Below, piece by piece: positions 53,986 through 64,000 of a stretch of 64,000 nt of DNA. Positions within the stretch are counted from its first letter, which is position 1; every line of letters begins with the position of its first letter. A model generated the notes under the pieces. It saw only the letters and a list, made by a program, of their open reading frames with translations. It searched no databases and was not told where the DNA came from. This DNA comes from Bubalus kerabau (lineage: Eukaryota > Chordata > Mammalia > Artiodactyla > Bovidae): NCBI RefSeq assembly GCF_029407905.1, contig NC_073625.1, forward strand, positions 175,542,240 to 175,606,239, written 5' to 3'. The translations under genes and the position numbers were made by a program.

Positions 53986-56418
53986 GATCTAGCCTGGCTC
54001 AGGCAAGTCCAATCCTAACTCACTGTAACTTCATGTGGCAAGTACATTGAATTACGTCTGTGGTGCAGATAAAAATAGCCCTTGCACATGGCAAATGTAT
54101 GGAGTGCCTGTGAAGAAATGCAAGATCCATTAAGGAAATTAAAGCTCCAAGTTGACACAGAAAGAGATCTGCTCCCTTCCCTAGATCTCAGAGGACATGT
54201 ATTAACAGGGCAGCATACCAAAATGGTGGGAGTCTGGGGCCTGAGTCACCAGGTGGAGACCAGCCCTTACTGACTCATATCAGACTTTATCTAAGTCAGA
54301 AATGAACTCCTATGCTAAGCCTCTGGGATTTGGGGGCTTATTTGTTACCATGACATAGCCTAACCTGCCCTAAGAAGCTTGAACTAAGAGGGGCTGCCCA
54401 GAGAAGTGTATGGTGATGAGGGGATGAGATAAGAGACGGCTACTCAGATACAAAGGCCCTTCCCTCAAGCCTGGAGGGAGAGCCTGAAGCAGAAATGGGC
54501 CCCTAGGTCAGGCTTCATCAAGTGTTCTGGGGAAAGTCAACAAGAAGTGGCAGGGCTGGAAAACGTTTACCCCATCAGATGTTACTCACTCATCTTCCGT
54601 GTGGAGTCTGCCACAGGCTGTCTTCCTCTGTCTCCACTCCGTCCCCCAATATGGTACACCCACAGTGCACCTCTCAGCCTGTGTGGAGCCCCGTCTCATG
54701 GAGGCCTGTTCCTACCTCAGCTGTCTCAAGGCAACACATTAGCCATAGTCTCTCTGACTGTGGAGACTTGGCCCTTCCTTGGAAGCATGGGACCTCCTTT
54801 TAGAATTTACAGACCTGCACAGTCACCCAACCTCCAGGCTCTGCCACATAAGCAGGTGCAGGAAGGGTGGCCTCATCCTACCAATCTTCCCAATTCAGTC
54901 TGAAACACAAGCCTATCCCAGTTGCAATTAAAATCATAAACTTTGAGAACCAGAGTTCCCTTTAGAAATGCATCCTATGTTTCAATAGTTCTTAATATTT
55001 GAGGAGGGGTGTCATGTCACTCTGTGAGGATATGATGAAATCAGAAAACACATATACTAATAACAAAATGTTGCAACTGGACTTTTCCAGAAGATTCCGG
55101 ATTTCCCATAAAGCCTTATGCTGGGGGAACAGAGTCACCATGTACTCTATATCTTAAAGTGAGCACAAAGTAACTAGAGTCAGACACCACCCCTCTCCCT
55201 AAAGGCTGGGAGGGAATGGCAGAAACAGGCCTGCCACCTTCTGCCATGGGCCACCTTGCCCTTTGCCAGTCTATTATTTTTTCAAATTGAGTTTTATTAA
55301 TAATGTCACAGGTCTGAGTTTGATGAGTGGGGACAGTCTGCTGAGCAAGCCCACCATGCAGACACATGGACACCATTGATCTCAAGACTCTCTAGCCCCA
55401 GGGGCTCCTTGACTTGCCCTAAGAAAAGAGAGATACATCTCTGTGTGGGTTGCAGGGATGAGGGGCAGGGCAGACTCGGGCCAACACCAGCTTCACTCTG
55501 AAGGCCAGCTACCCAAGGGTAATATCTCAAGGAGAATGGGGGTCAGTGGAGCAGAGAATCACAAGCCTTTGCTAAAGTCAGCTTATGAAGCTCCAAGAGA
55601 TGACTGAGGAGCCTGCAAGAGGGGAGAGCTGGTTTCACGCATCCCTGAGTGGTTCGGTGGACATGGTCTTCACAGACACCTCCAGAGCTGATGCTGGATG
55701 GAGGGATGGTTGGTGATGAATATGGGGGAAAGCTTGACACATGTTCCCTACAATTTAAGGTATATGTTTAAACAGAGGCTACAGCCCACTTCTCTGCTAG
55801 AAACTTCTCAAGGTGGTAGGCTGGCTGTTGCAGCCTACACCAGCAGAGTAAGTCAGAATTGTGGTATCAAGGGTCTACCACCACCACCACGTGTGACTTG
55901 TGGCTGGTACAGGAGAGGACTCTTCTTCTTGACCCCAAGAGGATAACACTGAGGTTAGAGGAGCACACAGAAGCCATGGGCTTTCTGAGCGACCAGTGGC
56001 CAAATGAGATGTGATTTATGTCTCACCCAGAAAGGGGCATTAGAAACATGGACTATGGAGAAAATAAAAAACATCGTTTTCCCCTTTCTGGAGAAATCCT
56101 CAGCTGTGAGGAAGCTGAGCACTGTCCCCAGAGCTCATGATCTGATCACCACTGATGTGAGGACCCCCACATCAGCCTCCAGCCAGAGACGGACTCCCAG
56201 CAAAGCTTAGCGAGGCCAGCAGCACGTGCCTCCCTCCATTGGCCAGTGATCATGGATGAGGGAAGACTTCTGCTCCCTCTTTTTATCTTCCTTACCCTAG
56301 ACCTGGGATCCAAGGGATGGAGAAGAGCAAGTGTGTGCATGGCTGACTGCACCCCCAATTCTCAGGTGCCAGGCAGGGGAGTAACCCCCCCTCTCTTCTC
56401 CAAGTCCTAAAGTCTCAA
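53986..56418. other. Unassigned 2.4 kb, no gene recognised
   Basis: 54290-54370 (gcctctgggatttgggggct) faintly resembles an LTR 3' edge. Frames up to 118 codons (plus 54547-54903) have no domain and overlap a second frame of 93 codons. A (CCA)n-like spot lies at 55880-55892. Confidence 0.35.
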
Positions 56419-56783
56419 TGTCTTAGTCTATTTGGGCTGCTATAACAAAGTACCACAGAGTGCATCACTTACACACAACAGAAATTTATTTCTCACAATT
56501 CTGGAGGCCGGAAGTCTGAGATCACAGTGTCCAAATGCATGGCCAGGTGAGGGCTATCTTCTCACATGTGGACTTGTCATCATATCCTCACATGATGGAA
56601 GGGGTTAAGGAGCTCTATGGGGTCTGTTTTATAAGGAACTGATTCCATCCATGAGGGCACCCTCATGATATCAACACCTCCTTGAAGCCCCACATCCTAA
56701 TACCATCACCTCTGGGAGTTAGGATTTCAGCATATGATTTGGAGGTCAGGGGTGGACATGAGCATTCAGACCGTAGCATATTG
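56419..56783 (-). mobile_element. MLT1-type MaLR solo LTR
   Basis: Reversed LTR: ctatttgggctgctataaca, then acaacagaaatttatttctc, cacaattctggaggccggaa and at the far end gttaggatttcagcatatga with cattcagaccgtagcat. This is the second MaLR LTR in the window. Non-coding. Confidence 0.75.
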
Positions 56784-56819
56784 GCAGAGTCTTCCCTGGG
56801 GGAGAAGAGAAGTGGGTAC

Positions 56820-56835
56820 ATAAATGGAGTTTCAG
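56820..56835. repeat. Left TSD of CHR-type SINE
   Basis: ataaatggagtttcag, repeated exactly at 57014-57029. Confidence 0.92.
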
Positions 56836-57001
56836 GGACTTCTCTGGCGGTCCAGTGGTTAAAGCTTTGCCTTCCAGTGCAGGGGGTGCAGATTTAACCC
56901 CCTGTTGGGAAGCTAAGATCCCATATGACTCATGACCAAAAACCTAAAATATAAAACAGTGTCATAACAAACTCAATAAAGACATCAAAAAAAAAAAAAA
57001 G
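56836..57001 (+). mobile_element. CHR-type tRNA SINE with perfect 16-bp TSD
   Basis: gggacttctctggcggtcca head, aactaagatc core, then an A-rich 3' region ending in a run of about 14 A. Twelve bases (including gagtcttc) lie between the A-run and the right TSD. gagtcttc also occurs upstream near 56788. Confidence 0.88.
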
Positions 57002-57013
57002 AGTCTTCAAAGA

Positions 57014-57029
57014 ATAAATGGAGTTTCAG
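57014..57029. repeat. Right TSD of CHR-type SINE
   Basis: ataaatggagtttcag, identical to 56820-56835. Confidence 0.92.
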
Positions 57030-57758
57030 ATTTCAACTGGACTCAACATCTAATAGTGGCAAGTGACAGGAAAGTGACAGAATCTTGCCGTGATGTTGCT
57101 AAAAAGAGGAATCAACATACCCAGCTGAAGGCAATGGGTAGAGAAAGATGAAACCATCTCACGTTCCTACCCCAAGTTAGTTAAAACTGTTCAGTGAACA
57201 ATGCAAGCACCCAAAATTTGGCATCTGATTGTAGTATGTACATGAGCAACCAAAGACTTTTTTAAGTCACCCCCTTCCCCCATTTTAAAGATGAGTAAAT
57301 CCAAAGAGAGGAGGTGGTATTTTCAAAGATGCATAGATCACTGCAGAACCTGGAGAGATGGGCAGCATGGCTCCTGATGCGTTAAATGGAGTGTTTCTGT
57401 GTGGTTTTGTTCTTAATCATCCAGCTTGAGCTACAAGGGCAGTGCTCTAAATTCAAACCACTGAATAGCCTCTCGTGTCCCAGGACTGCCTGAGGTAGTG
57501 TAGAAGCCAGCATAGATGGAAGAGAAGAGCTCTGAGATGGTGCTTTGCATCCATTTCAGAATTTGAGATCCAGGAAGGGGGATAGGAAGGTGAGCTGCCT
57601 AATGCACTAATTTGCTTGAAGCCCTGTGAGTTTCAGCACACACATATCTACATTCACACATAAGTCAAATAAAGGCCAAAACAAATCAAAAATACAAAGA
57701 CTGTTAGATGAGGTACCTCCTTGGAATACCTACCCCTTACTGGTCCCCTCCAGAGCTG
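57030..57758. other. Unassigned; probable MIR trace at 57260-57350
   Basis: ttaaagatgagtaaatccaa resembles a reversed MIR core. The rest is unassigned. Confidence 0.4.
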
Positions 57759-57775
57759 CTGATTGTGGCATTTTA
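57759..57775. repeat. Left TSD of young L1
   Basis: ctgattgtggcatttta, a perfect 17-bp match to 59337-59353. Confidence 0.96.
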
Positions 57776-59336
57776 TTTTATTTTATTTTATTTTTAAATT
57801 TTACATAATTGTATTAGTTTTGCCAAATATCAAAAGAATCCACCACAGGTATACATGTGTTCCCCATCCTAAACCCTCCTCCCTCCTCCCCATTCCATCC
57901 CTCTGGGTCGTCCCAGTGCACCAGCCCCAAGCATCCAGTATCGTGCATCGAACCTGGACTGGCAACTCGTTTCATACATGATATTTTACATGTTTCAATG
58001 CCATTCTCCCAAATCTTCCCACCCTCTCCCTCTCCCACAGAGTCCATAAGACTGTTCTATACATCAGTGTCTCTTTTGCTGTCTCGTACACAGGGTTATT
58101 GTTACCATCTTTCTAAATTCCATATATATGCATTAGTATACTGTATCGGTGTTTTTCTTTCTGTCTTACTTCAGAACTCTGTATAATAGGCTCCAGTTTC
58201 ATCCACCTCATTAGAACTGACTCAAATGTATTCTTTTTAATGGCTGAGTAATACTCCATTGTGTATATGTACCACAGCTTTCTTATCCATTCATCTGCTG
58301 ATGGACATCTAGGTTGCTCCATGTCCTGGCTATTATAAACAGTGCTGCGATGAACATTGGGGTACATGTGTCTCTTTCCCTTCTGGTTTCCTCAGTGTGT
58401 ATGCCCAGCAGTGGGATTGCTGGATCATAAGGCAGTTCTATTTCCAGTTTTTTAAGGAATCTCCACACTGTTCTCCATAGTGGCTGTACTAGTTTGCATT
58501 CCCACCAACAGTGTAAGAGGGTTCCCTTTTCTCCACACCCTCTCCAGCATTTATTGCTTGTAGACTTTTGGATCGCAGCCATTCTGACTGGTGTGAAATG
58601 GTACCTCATAGTGGTTTTGATTTGCATTTCTCTGATAATGAGTGATGTTGAGCATCTTTTCATGTGTCTGTTAGCCATCTGTATGTCTTCTTTGGAGAAA
58701 TGTCTATTTAGTTCTTTGGCCCATTTTTTGATTGGGTCATTTATTTTTCTGGAGTTGAGCTGTAGGAGTTGCTTGTATATTCTCGAGATTAGTTGTTTGT
58801 CGGTTGCTTCATTTGCTATTATCTTCTCCCATTCTGAAGGCTGTCTTTTCACCTTGCTAATAGTTTCCTTTGATGTGCAGAAGCTTTTAAGGTTAATTAG
58901 GTCCCATTTGTTTATTTTTGCTTTTATTTCCAATATTCTGGGAGGTGGGTCATAGAGGATCCTGCTGTGATGTATGTCGGAGAGTGTTTTGCCTATGTTC
59001 TCCTCTAGGAGTTTTATAGTTTCTGGTCTTACGTTTAGATCTTTAATCCATTTTGAGTTTATTTTTGTGTATGGTGTTAGATAGAAAGTGTTCTAGTTTC
59101 ATTCTTTTACAAGTGGTTGACCAGATTTCCCAGCACCACTTGTTAAAGAGATTGTCTTTAATCTATTGTATATTCTTGCCTCCTTTGTCAAAGATAAGGT
59201 GTCCATATGTGTGTGGATTTATCTCTGGGCTTTCTATTTTGTTCCATTGATCTATATTTCTGTCTTTGTGCCAGTACCATACTGTCTTGATAACTGTGGC
59301 TTTGTAGTAGAGCCTGAAGTCAGGTAGGTACCCTAC
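57776..59336 (-). mobile_element. Young 5'-truncated ruminant L1 (1.56 kb)
   Basis: Reading the minus strand, the element starts in the RT domain of ORF2 at 59336, carries the ORF2 C-terminal third, the 3' UTR from 58112 and a (TAAAA)n tail at 57776-57798. The flanking 17-bp TSD is perfect. The sequence is much less decayed than the 5.5-kb L1, so it is probably the most recent LINE insertion here. Confidence 0.95.
58113..58933 (-). pseudogene. L1 ORF2 C-terminal fragment, largely intact
   Basis: A single minus frame of 216 codons (58933-58283) runs MEIKAKINKWDLINLKSFCT, through the C-terminal Cys motif CWRGC, then LLHCWWEC (C-x3-C-x7-H-x4-C, all four ligands present), to PAIPLLGIHTEE. After one frame change the last 84 codons (58367-58113) end HIYGI-stop. 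In L1 this domain helps bind RNA. The endonuclease and most of the RT are missing through 5' truncation, so the fragment is not an active enzyme. Confidence 0.9.
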
Positions 59337-59353
59337 CTGATTGTGGCATTTTA
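59337..59353. repeat. Right TSD of young L1
   Basis: ctgattgtggcatttta, identical to 57759-57775. Just inside it, gtaccctac does not fit the L1 consensus and looks like junction filler. Confidence 0.96.
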
Positions 59354-60077
59354 AAAGTTAACTGCCACAAGTTCTAATTAAATGGAGAAATGGAAGAAAA
59401 TGTGAATAATAAACACAAATCTCACATGCACCTCCAAGGGAAGATGTGCTTTCAAGTTTACCTTAAATACCACTGAACCGTTCTGTTTTTCAAAAACTAG
59501 AAGCCAGCCTTCCTTTCCTGTTAGAAATTGTGCAAACACGGCACATCGTCAGCATGCCTTGCTAACCACAGATTCCATTATGTGTTTAATAATTGACTAT
59601 TCAATAGAGCATTGATGCATTTTGTCTGGAACTAATTCACCTTTGTCTGTGCCTCGGCACGAATGTTCGGTGAATCACAGATGGGATCGCAGAACTGTTT
59701 CGAGTGCTGCTGCCCAACACAGCGTCACATCTCGGGATTATTCCTGTCAGGCCCTGTGCTCACAAATGTTCCAGCATGCTAAAGCCACCTGAAAATGTGA
59801 TGTATGGAAGCCGCCAAGTGTGGGACAATACCTCTTCCCTTCTAATGAGGACTCACAATTCACAGTCTGCAGGCCACTTAAACCAGGGAGGAAATTGTTG
59901 ACTGCGAAATTAACAAAAATGGATGCCCTAACAGCCCGTTAAGACCATGTTGCTACCCAGATGGAAATCAGGCTGAGACGTGTTGGTTGGGAAAGTCAAG
60001 TGTTAGCAAATGCATACATCTTGGACTTCTCTGTATTGGAAAGAAAATCCCTCCTCTTTCCTAAAGAACTTCTACAT
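59354..60077. other. Non-repetitive block, candidate conserved noncoding element
   Basis: No SINE, LINE, LTR or DNA-transposon text is recognised over about 700 bp. CpGs are kept at scattered positions (about a dozen between 59535 and 59985), and AT-rich homeodomain-like words occur (tttaataattgac). There is no coding frame above 65 codons. A regulatory role is inference only. Confidence 0.45.
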
Positions 60078-60615
60078 TGCTTTTCTTTTTTAAATAAATT
60101 TATATATTTTTAATTGAAGGATAACTGCTTCACAATACTGTGTTGGCCTCTGCCATACATCAGCAGGAGTCAGCCATAGGTGTACATATGTCCCCACCCT
60201 CTTGAACCTCCCTCCCTCCTCCCACCCCTTCCCTTCACCCCTAGGTTGTTGCAGAGCCCTGGTTTGAGTTCCCTGTGTCTACAGCAAATTCTCATCGGTT
60301 ATCTGTTCTACCTACAGTAGAGTATATGTTTCCATGTTACTCTCTCCATTCATCCCACCTTCTCCTCCCTCCCTGCTGCCTGTGTCCTTAAGTCCTTTCC
60401 CTATGTCTGTGTCTCCATTGTTGCCCTGTAAATACATTCATCAGCACCATCTTTCTAGATTCCATATATATGTGTTAATATAGGATATTTGCTTTTCTGA
60501 CTTACTTCACTCTGTATAATAGGCTCTAGGTTTATCCACCTCATTAGCACTGACTCAAATTGTGTTCCTTTTAATGGCTGAGTAATATTCCATTGTATAT
60601 ACATACCACAGTTAT
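60078..60615 (-). mobile_element. Ruminant L1 3' end, diverged
   Basis: Reversed L1 3' UTR: ttttaattgaaggataactg, then tctgccatacatcagcagga, agattccatatatatgtgtt and gctgagtaatattccattgt. It is 5' truncated and more diverged than 57776-59336. No clear TSD. Confidence 0.88.
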
Positions 60616-61560
60616 TGGTTGGGATTTATGAATTGGAGCAGCATTGGAAACAGTACAAATGGTGTGTAATTTTGTGATGAACTGGGTGTACCATCCTGCA
60701 GGGCTCTTTCCTGGGGAAGAAGCAGTGCTATGTCTGGGCTCAAGCGCTGACTGGGGTTGACATAGCATGAATGCCACAGGTTTAAAAGGAGGCGGGGAAG
60801 AACTTACTCCAAAGCTGTTCTTATCCATTGCAATTATCTTGGCTGTTTTTTTATGAGAATCAGAGTGCTGGCTGGAGTGGGCATGCCCTCCAGCAGGATA
60901 AGGCCCGGTTGCTTCTGCCCAGCTATGAAATTGTATTCTAGTATGTGGAAAATATTTCTTTTTAGTTTTTTGTAAAAGCTGGGTATATGATTTGATAGCA
61001 AGCACATTGTTTCATAAAATGATCCATTTATTTAAAAACCCAGCCACAGTATTCGGTTTCAAGACTGCCTTCTTGTTATAGCTTGAATTTATCAGTGGAA
61101 TTTCCATTGCTTGGGGATATGAGATCTATTTTTTTTTTTATTTTAGTGATTGTCCTAAGGTAATGGGTGATTAAATTCATCTGTTCCACTAAGGGACTCT
61201 ATAGTCTTCTATTAATCTCAGGGGAGGAAAACTATTGCCTGGCTTTCTCTGCCATCCTTGTTGCTCTGATTTGCTTCATTTTGTTGACTTCAGTGCAGGC
61301 CAGCAAATTAGCATAGCCCGGGCTTCTGAGGACCACCTGTGCTTTTGGGGGCAGCCAAAGCCTATGATTTGAGCTGCAGTTATAATTAAGTCTGAACCTG
61401 GGCCAACACTGGAAAAGTTTGGTCTGCTGATCAATTCTTTTTTTCATTAATCAGCAGAGTTGTTAAAATACCCTCAAACCATTGCCTAGACCTCAAAGCC
61501 TCTTGAATGAACAGGACCCAGCTGCTGTTTTTCCTTTATTATCTTTTTCCAGAATAGTCT
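60616..61560. other. Non-repetitive block, candidate conserved noncoding element
   Basis: Nearly 950 bp with no recognised repeat. Compact AT-rich words such as tttataattaag-like and tcattaatcagcag occur between moderately GC-rich parts. The minus frame at 61005-60571 (144 codons) starts in this block and runs into the L1 end, so it is not called. Confidence 0.45.
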
Positions 61561-61571
61561 AGCTAGAGAAT
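61561..61571. repeat. Left TSD of Bov-A monomer
   Basis: agctagagaat, repeated exactly at 61696-61706. Confidence 0.9.
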
Positions 61572-61695
61572 GTATGTTAGTTGCTCAGTCATGTCCAACT
61601 CTTTGTGACTTCATGGACTGTAGCCCACCAGGCTCCTCTGTCCATGGAGTTCTCCAGGCAGGAATACTGAAGTGAGTTGCCATTCCCTTCTCCAA
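61572..61695 (-). mobile_element. Headless Bov-tA/Bov-A monomer with perfect TSD
   Basis: Only the body and tail (gttgctcagtcatgtccaac to ccattcccttctcc) are present, with no tRNA head. A perfect 11-bp TSD shows that it inserted in this 5'-truncated form. Confidence 0.9.
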
Positions 61696-61706
61696 AGCTA
61701 GAGAAT
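61696..61706. repeat. Right TSD of Bov-A monomer
   Basis: agctagagaat, identical to 61561-61571. Confidence 0.9.
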
Positions 61707-61723
61707 TAGCTATAATAACAACA

Positions 61724-61736
61724 TAAACTTATAGAG
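61724..61736. repeat. Left TSD of Bov-tA
   Basis: taaacttatagag, matching taaacttacagag at 61946-61958 in 12 of 13 positions. Confidence 0.82.
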
Positions 61737-61740
61737 GTAC

Positions 61741-61945
61741 AGTGCATGCACGCTCAGCCGTGTCCAACTCTTTGCAACCATAGGGACTGCAGCCTGCCAG
61801 GCTCCTCTGTCTATGGGATTCTCTAGGCAAGAATACTGGAGTGGGTTCCCATTTCCCCCTCCAGGGATCTTTCCAGCCCTGAGATCACACCCATGTCTCC
61901 AGCGTCTCCTGCAGATTCTTTACCACTGAGCCACCTGGGAAGCTG
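61741..61945 (-). mobile_element. Bov-tA SINE inserted beside a MIR
   Basis: Complete reversed Bov-tA with tail gtgcatgcacgctcagccgt at the left and head gagccacctgggaagct at the right. Confidence 0.9.
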
Positions 61946-62165
61946 TAAACTTACAGAGCGCTTATTCAAATCCAGGTTCGGTTGTGTTTGTACCTTTTAA
62001 CTTATTTAATTCTGATAACCATAAAAGGTAGTTATCTCAAAATTACAAATATGGAAACTGAGGCACAGAGAGGTTAACAATTTGCTCAAACTCACACAAC
62101 CAGTAATGGAACTGGGCTCGGAACACAGGTGACCTGTTGCCATAGCCTATATACTAAATCACTGT
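61946..62165 (-). repeat. MIR SINE
   Basis: Nearly full reversed MIR: agagcgcttattcaaatcca, then ttatttaattctgataacca, atatggaaactgaggcacag and caaactcacacaaccagtaa. Its first 13 bases are the right TSD of the adjacent Bov-tA. Confidence 0.8.
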
Positions 62166-63064
62166 GTTTGCTGCCTTGTGTGAAATAAAAATGCAACATG
62201 TGACTGTGTCATTAATGACTAAAGGCTCTTGATCATTCTTGTCATGAATTCCTTCACTCAGACTCTAGAAAGTACACCGCATTGTGATCAAACTTAAAGG
62301 AGTAATAAAATATTGAATCCTTCCCTTCCAAAATCCAAATGGAATAGAAAGCTGAGTATTATGCGATGGTGCAGAGAGGAGGCAGGAGAAGCAAGGTTGC
62401 CAGCCATGTTCCTGCTTGCTCTGTGAACCTGGTGATCTAACTTACCTCTCTGAGCCCATCTGCCCACGTGCATCATGGAGCACCGCCTCCTGGCACCCCA
62501 TCACCTTGCAGGAGAGGTGTGCACACAGGCGACAGTGGTGGTCGCTGTAAGATGATGAGGGCCAAGGTGTAGGGTAGGGACATACTCAGGTATAGCTTTG
62601 GTCTGCAGTTCTGACTTCCAGATTTACACAGACTCGCAAGGTAATTGTGGTCTGGAAACCATGCCATAAAAAGCGGGAAAGAGGCCAGGGCAGTCTTCCT
62701 GAAGAAGAAGTTGAATTGGTCTGAATCATGAAATTAAAGATGGCTTTCAGATGTTAGGAGCCCATAGCTGTTTGATGGGACCTTTGATGATTCTAGAAAG
62801 CCCCTATCCCATCACTTGTCTGTCCTGGACTGCAGTGGTAGAATAATAAGATGCTACCCAGAGCGTGGAAAGAAACCCTTCCCAGAAGGTGGGGCAAACT
62901 CCCACATGCTTGGTCAAGTCTATCAGCCTCTCTGGGAGTAGATGGGAGTAGACTGAAGGGCAAGGGGAAACCCACTTCCCAGGATAACCTCCCCAGACGT
63001 AATGACCTGGGGCCTCCTGCCAGTACTGAGTGGGGCAGGCATGACTCGGAGGGAAGAGAAAATG
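62166..63064. other. Unassigned; faint MIR trace near 62400-62470
   Basis: tgtgaacctggtgatctaac, then ttacctctctgagcccatct, is MIR-like but short. Overlapping minus frames of 94 and 99 codons at 63092-62793 in two different frames indicate chance openness. Confidence 0.35.
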
Positions 63065-63195
63065 AGGAGAAACAGATAGTTTGTGCATTCATGCAACCAA
63101 GGTGTCCCAGGCCCTGGTACTGCTGGGTGCTGTGGTAAACAAGTACACCCTGTTTACCCCTTCAGAGATGAAAGAGGATACAAATAAAATGCATA
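63065..63195 (-). repeat. Probable L2 LINE remnant
   Basis: ccaggccctggtactgctgg, then gtgctgtggtaaacaagtac, fits reversed L2 text. Confidence 0.45.
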
Positions 63196-63539
63196 TACAC
63201 ATACTCAGTCTTTAAACATCCATTCTACCTAAGGCAAGAGCCTCATCCATTGGCACCCTCACCATGTGCACCCACAGCACACTGGCTGATGACTGTCACT
63301 GCCTCCAGGCTGCACAGACACAGAGGGGCTCCCCTGAAACCTCACACCCCAACCAAGAGGCTAGAATCTGGAGCCCACAAGGGGACTCTGAGTTCTAGGG
63401 CTCTAGCTACTATATGAATTTCAAAGGGCTTGGTAATAGGTAATTCTACCAGGGAGGGAAAGATTACTAGCCAGACTCCTACCTGCCTGGTTTCCTGTCT
63501 CACACTCTCTCCAATCTACACACCTGGGGCAAAGAAAGA
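63196..63539. other. Unassigned sequence
   Basis: Nothing recognised. Confidence 0.3.
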
Positions 63540-63720
63540 ATTGCCATTTGCTGACAGTCCAAATGGGCCAGACACCGACTTGGAGATTCAACTCTATAAA
63601 GTAGGTGTTAGCAAGCATGAGAAACTGTACAATTAGCTAAATAGCTATACGATGTTAAATAGCAGAATTAGGATTTGAGATCATCAGACTTACCATGGGC
63701 CTGTCTGATTCACTCTTTTC
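63540..63720 (-). repeat. MIR SINE, decayed
   Basis: tataaagtaggtgttagcaa, then gcagaattaggatttgagat, in reversed MIR order. Confidence 0.55.
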
Positions 63721-63744
63721 ACACTACAGCCTGGCTTATAAAAT

Positions 63745-64000
63745 GCTTCAAGCCCAGACTGCCTCTCCAACCTCACCTTCCTCACATTCTTGCTCTCCCT
63801 GAATTATCTGTATTCCCCAAGTATCCCAGGGCCAGTGCCCAGGCTCTTCTAAGTCCCACCTCTGTCTGTCCAATGCCTCTAAAAATTCAGTTCAGATATC
63901 ATCTCTGCTGGAAGAAGACACCCTGGATACTCCCAAACCCCCTACTACCACCACCAAGGCTGAGCTGCCTCTGGGCTCCATGGCACCTGTTATCATTGTT
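63745..64000 (+). repeat. L2 LINE 3' region, runs off the window
   Basis: aattcagttcagatatcatc, then a ctctgctggaagaagacacc block and gctgcctctgggctccatgg, in L2 order. Confidence 0.62.

Noticed and set aside
58494..58955. 153-codon plus-strand frame rich in hydrophobic residues
   Set aside because: It is the antisense shadow of L1 ORF2. The equivalent shadow also appears at 9807-9406.

Overview
The window is mammalian nuclear DNA from a ruminant, almost certainly a bovid. The evidence is the repeat content: RTE-type BovB LINEs, the tRNA-headed SINE Bov-tA, the dimeric SINE BOV-A2, cetartiodactyl CHR-type SINEs and ruminant-type L1 elements. I cannot tell cattle, sheep, goat or antelope apart from this sequence. 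No host protein-coding gene, functional RNA gene, CRISPR array or prokaryotic-style operon could be supported. The long open frames are either broken retrotransposon proteins or chance frames in GC-rich or low-complexity DNA. The window reads as intergenic or deep-intronic sequence.

Layout: 1-490 is a BovB tail inside an older L1. 2027-3253 is an old L1 interrupted by a Bov-tA and a BovB. 5158-10668 is a nearly complete plus-strand L1 with decayed ORF1 and ORF2, bounded by a 15-bp near-perfect target-site duplication (TSD). 12206-12500 is an L1 3' stub next to an AT/GT microsatellite. 13670-16768 is a nearly full-length minus-strand BovB with endonuclease and reverse-transcriptase remnants. 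17746-20493 is mostly unassigned sequence. 20494-22110 is a SINE cluster that includes a double-headed Bov-tA. 22110-23200 holds a CpG-retaining stretch. 26258-27389 is a second BovB with a readable RT core. 34055-35800 holds old L1 pieces around a 74-bp tandem duplication. 38226-38790 and 56419-56783 contain MaLR-type LTR relics. 40100-42010 is an old L1 interrupted by a BovB plus Bov-tA composite. 47063-48640 is an old L1 split by a BovB. 57759-59353 is a young minus-strand L1 with a perfect 17-bp TSD. 59354-60077 and 60616-61560 are non-repetitive stretches that look like candidate conserved noncoding DNA. The right end is MIR and L2 debris.

How the parts relate: BovB supplies (or supplied) the reverse transcriptase presumed to mobilise Bov-tA and BOV-A2, whose 3' ends share sequence with the BovB tail. 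L1 copies carry A-rich tails and longer TSDs. Nesting gives a relative order: MIR, L2, MER5A, MER20, MaLR and old L1 came first; ruminant BovB, Bov-tA and BOV-A2 came next; the TSD-bearing L1 and SINE copies are the youngest. I found no convincing new biological system. The most interesting signals are chimeric or dimeric retroposition products, the duplicated nuclear-receptor-like half-sites and the candidate conserved noncoding blocks. Repeat family names come from recognising consensus sequences, not from a database search.
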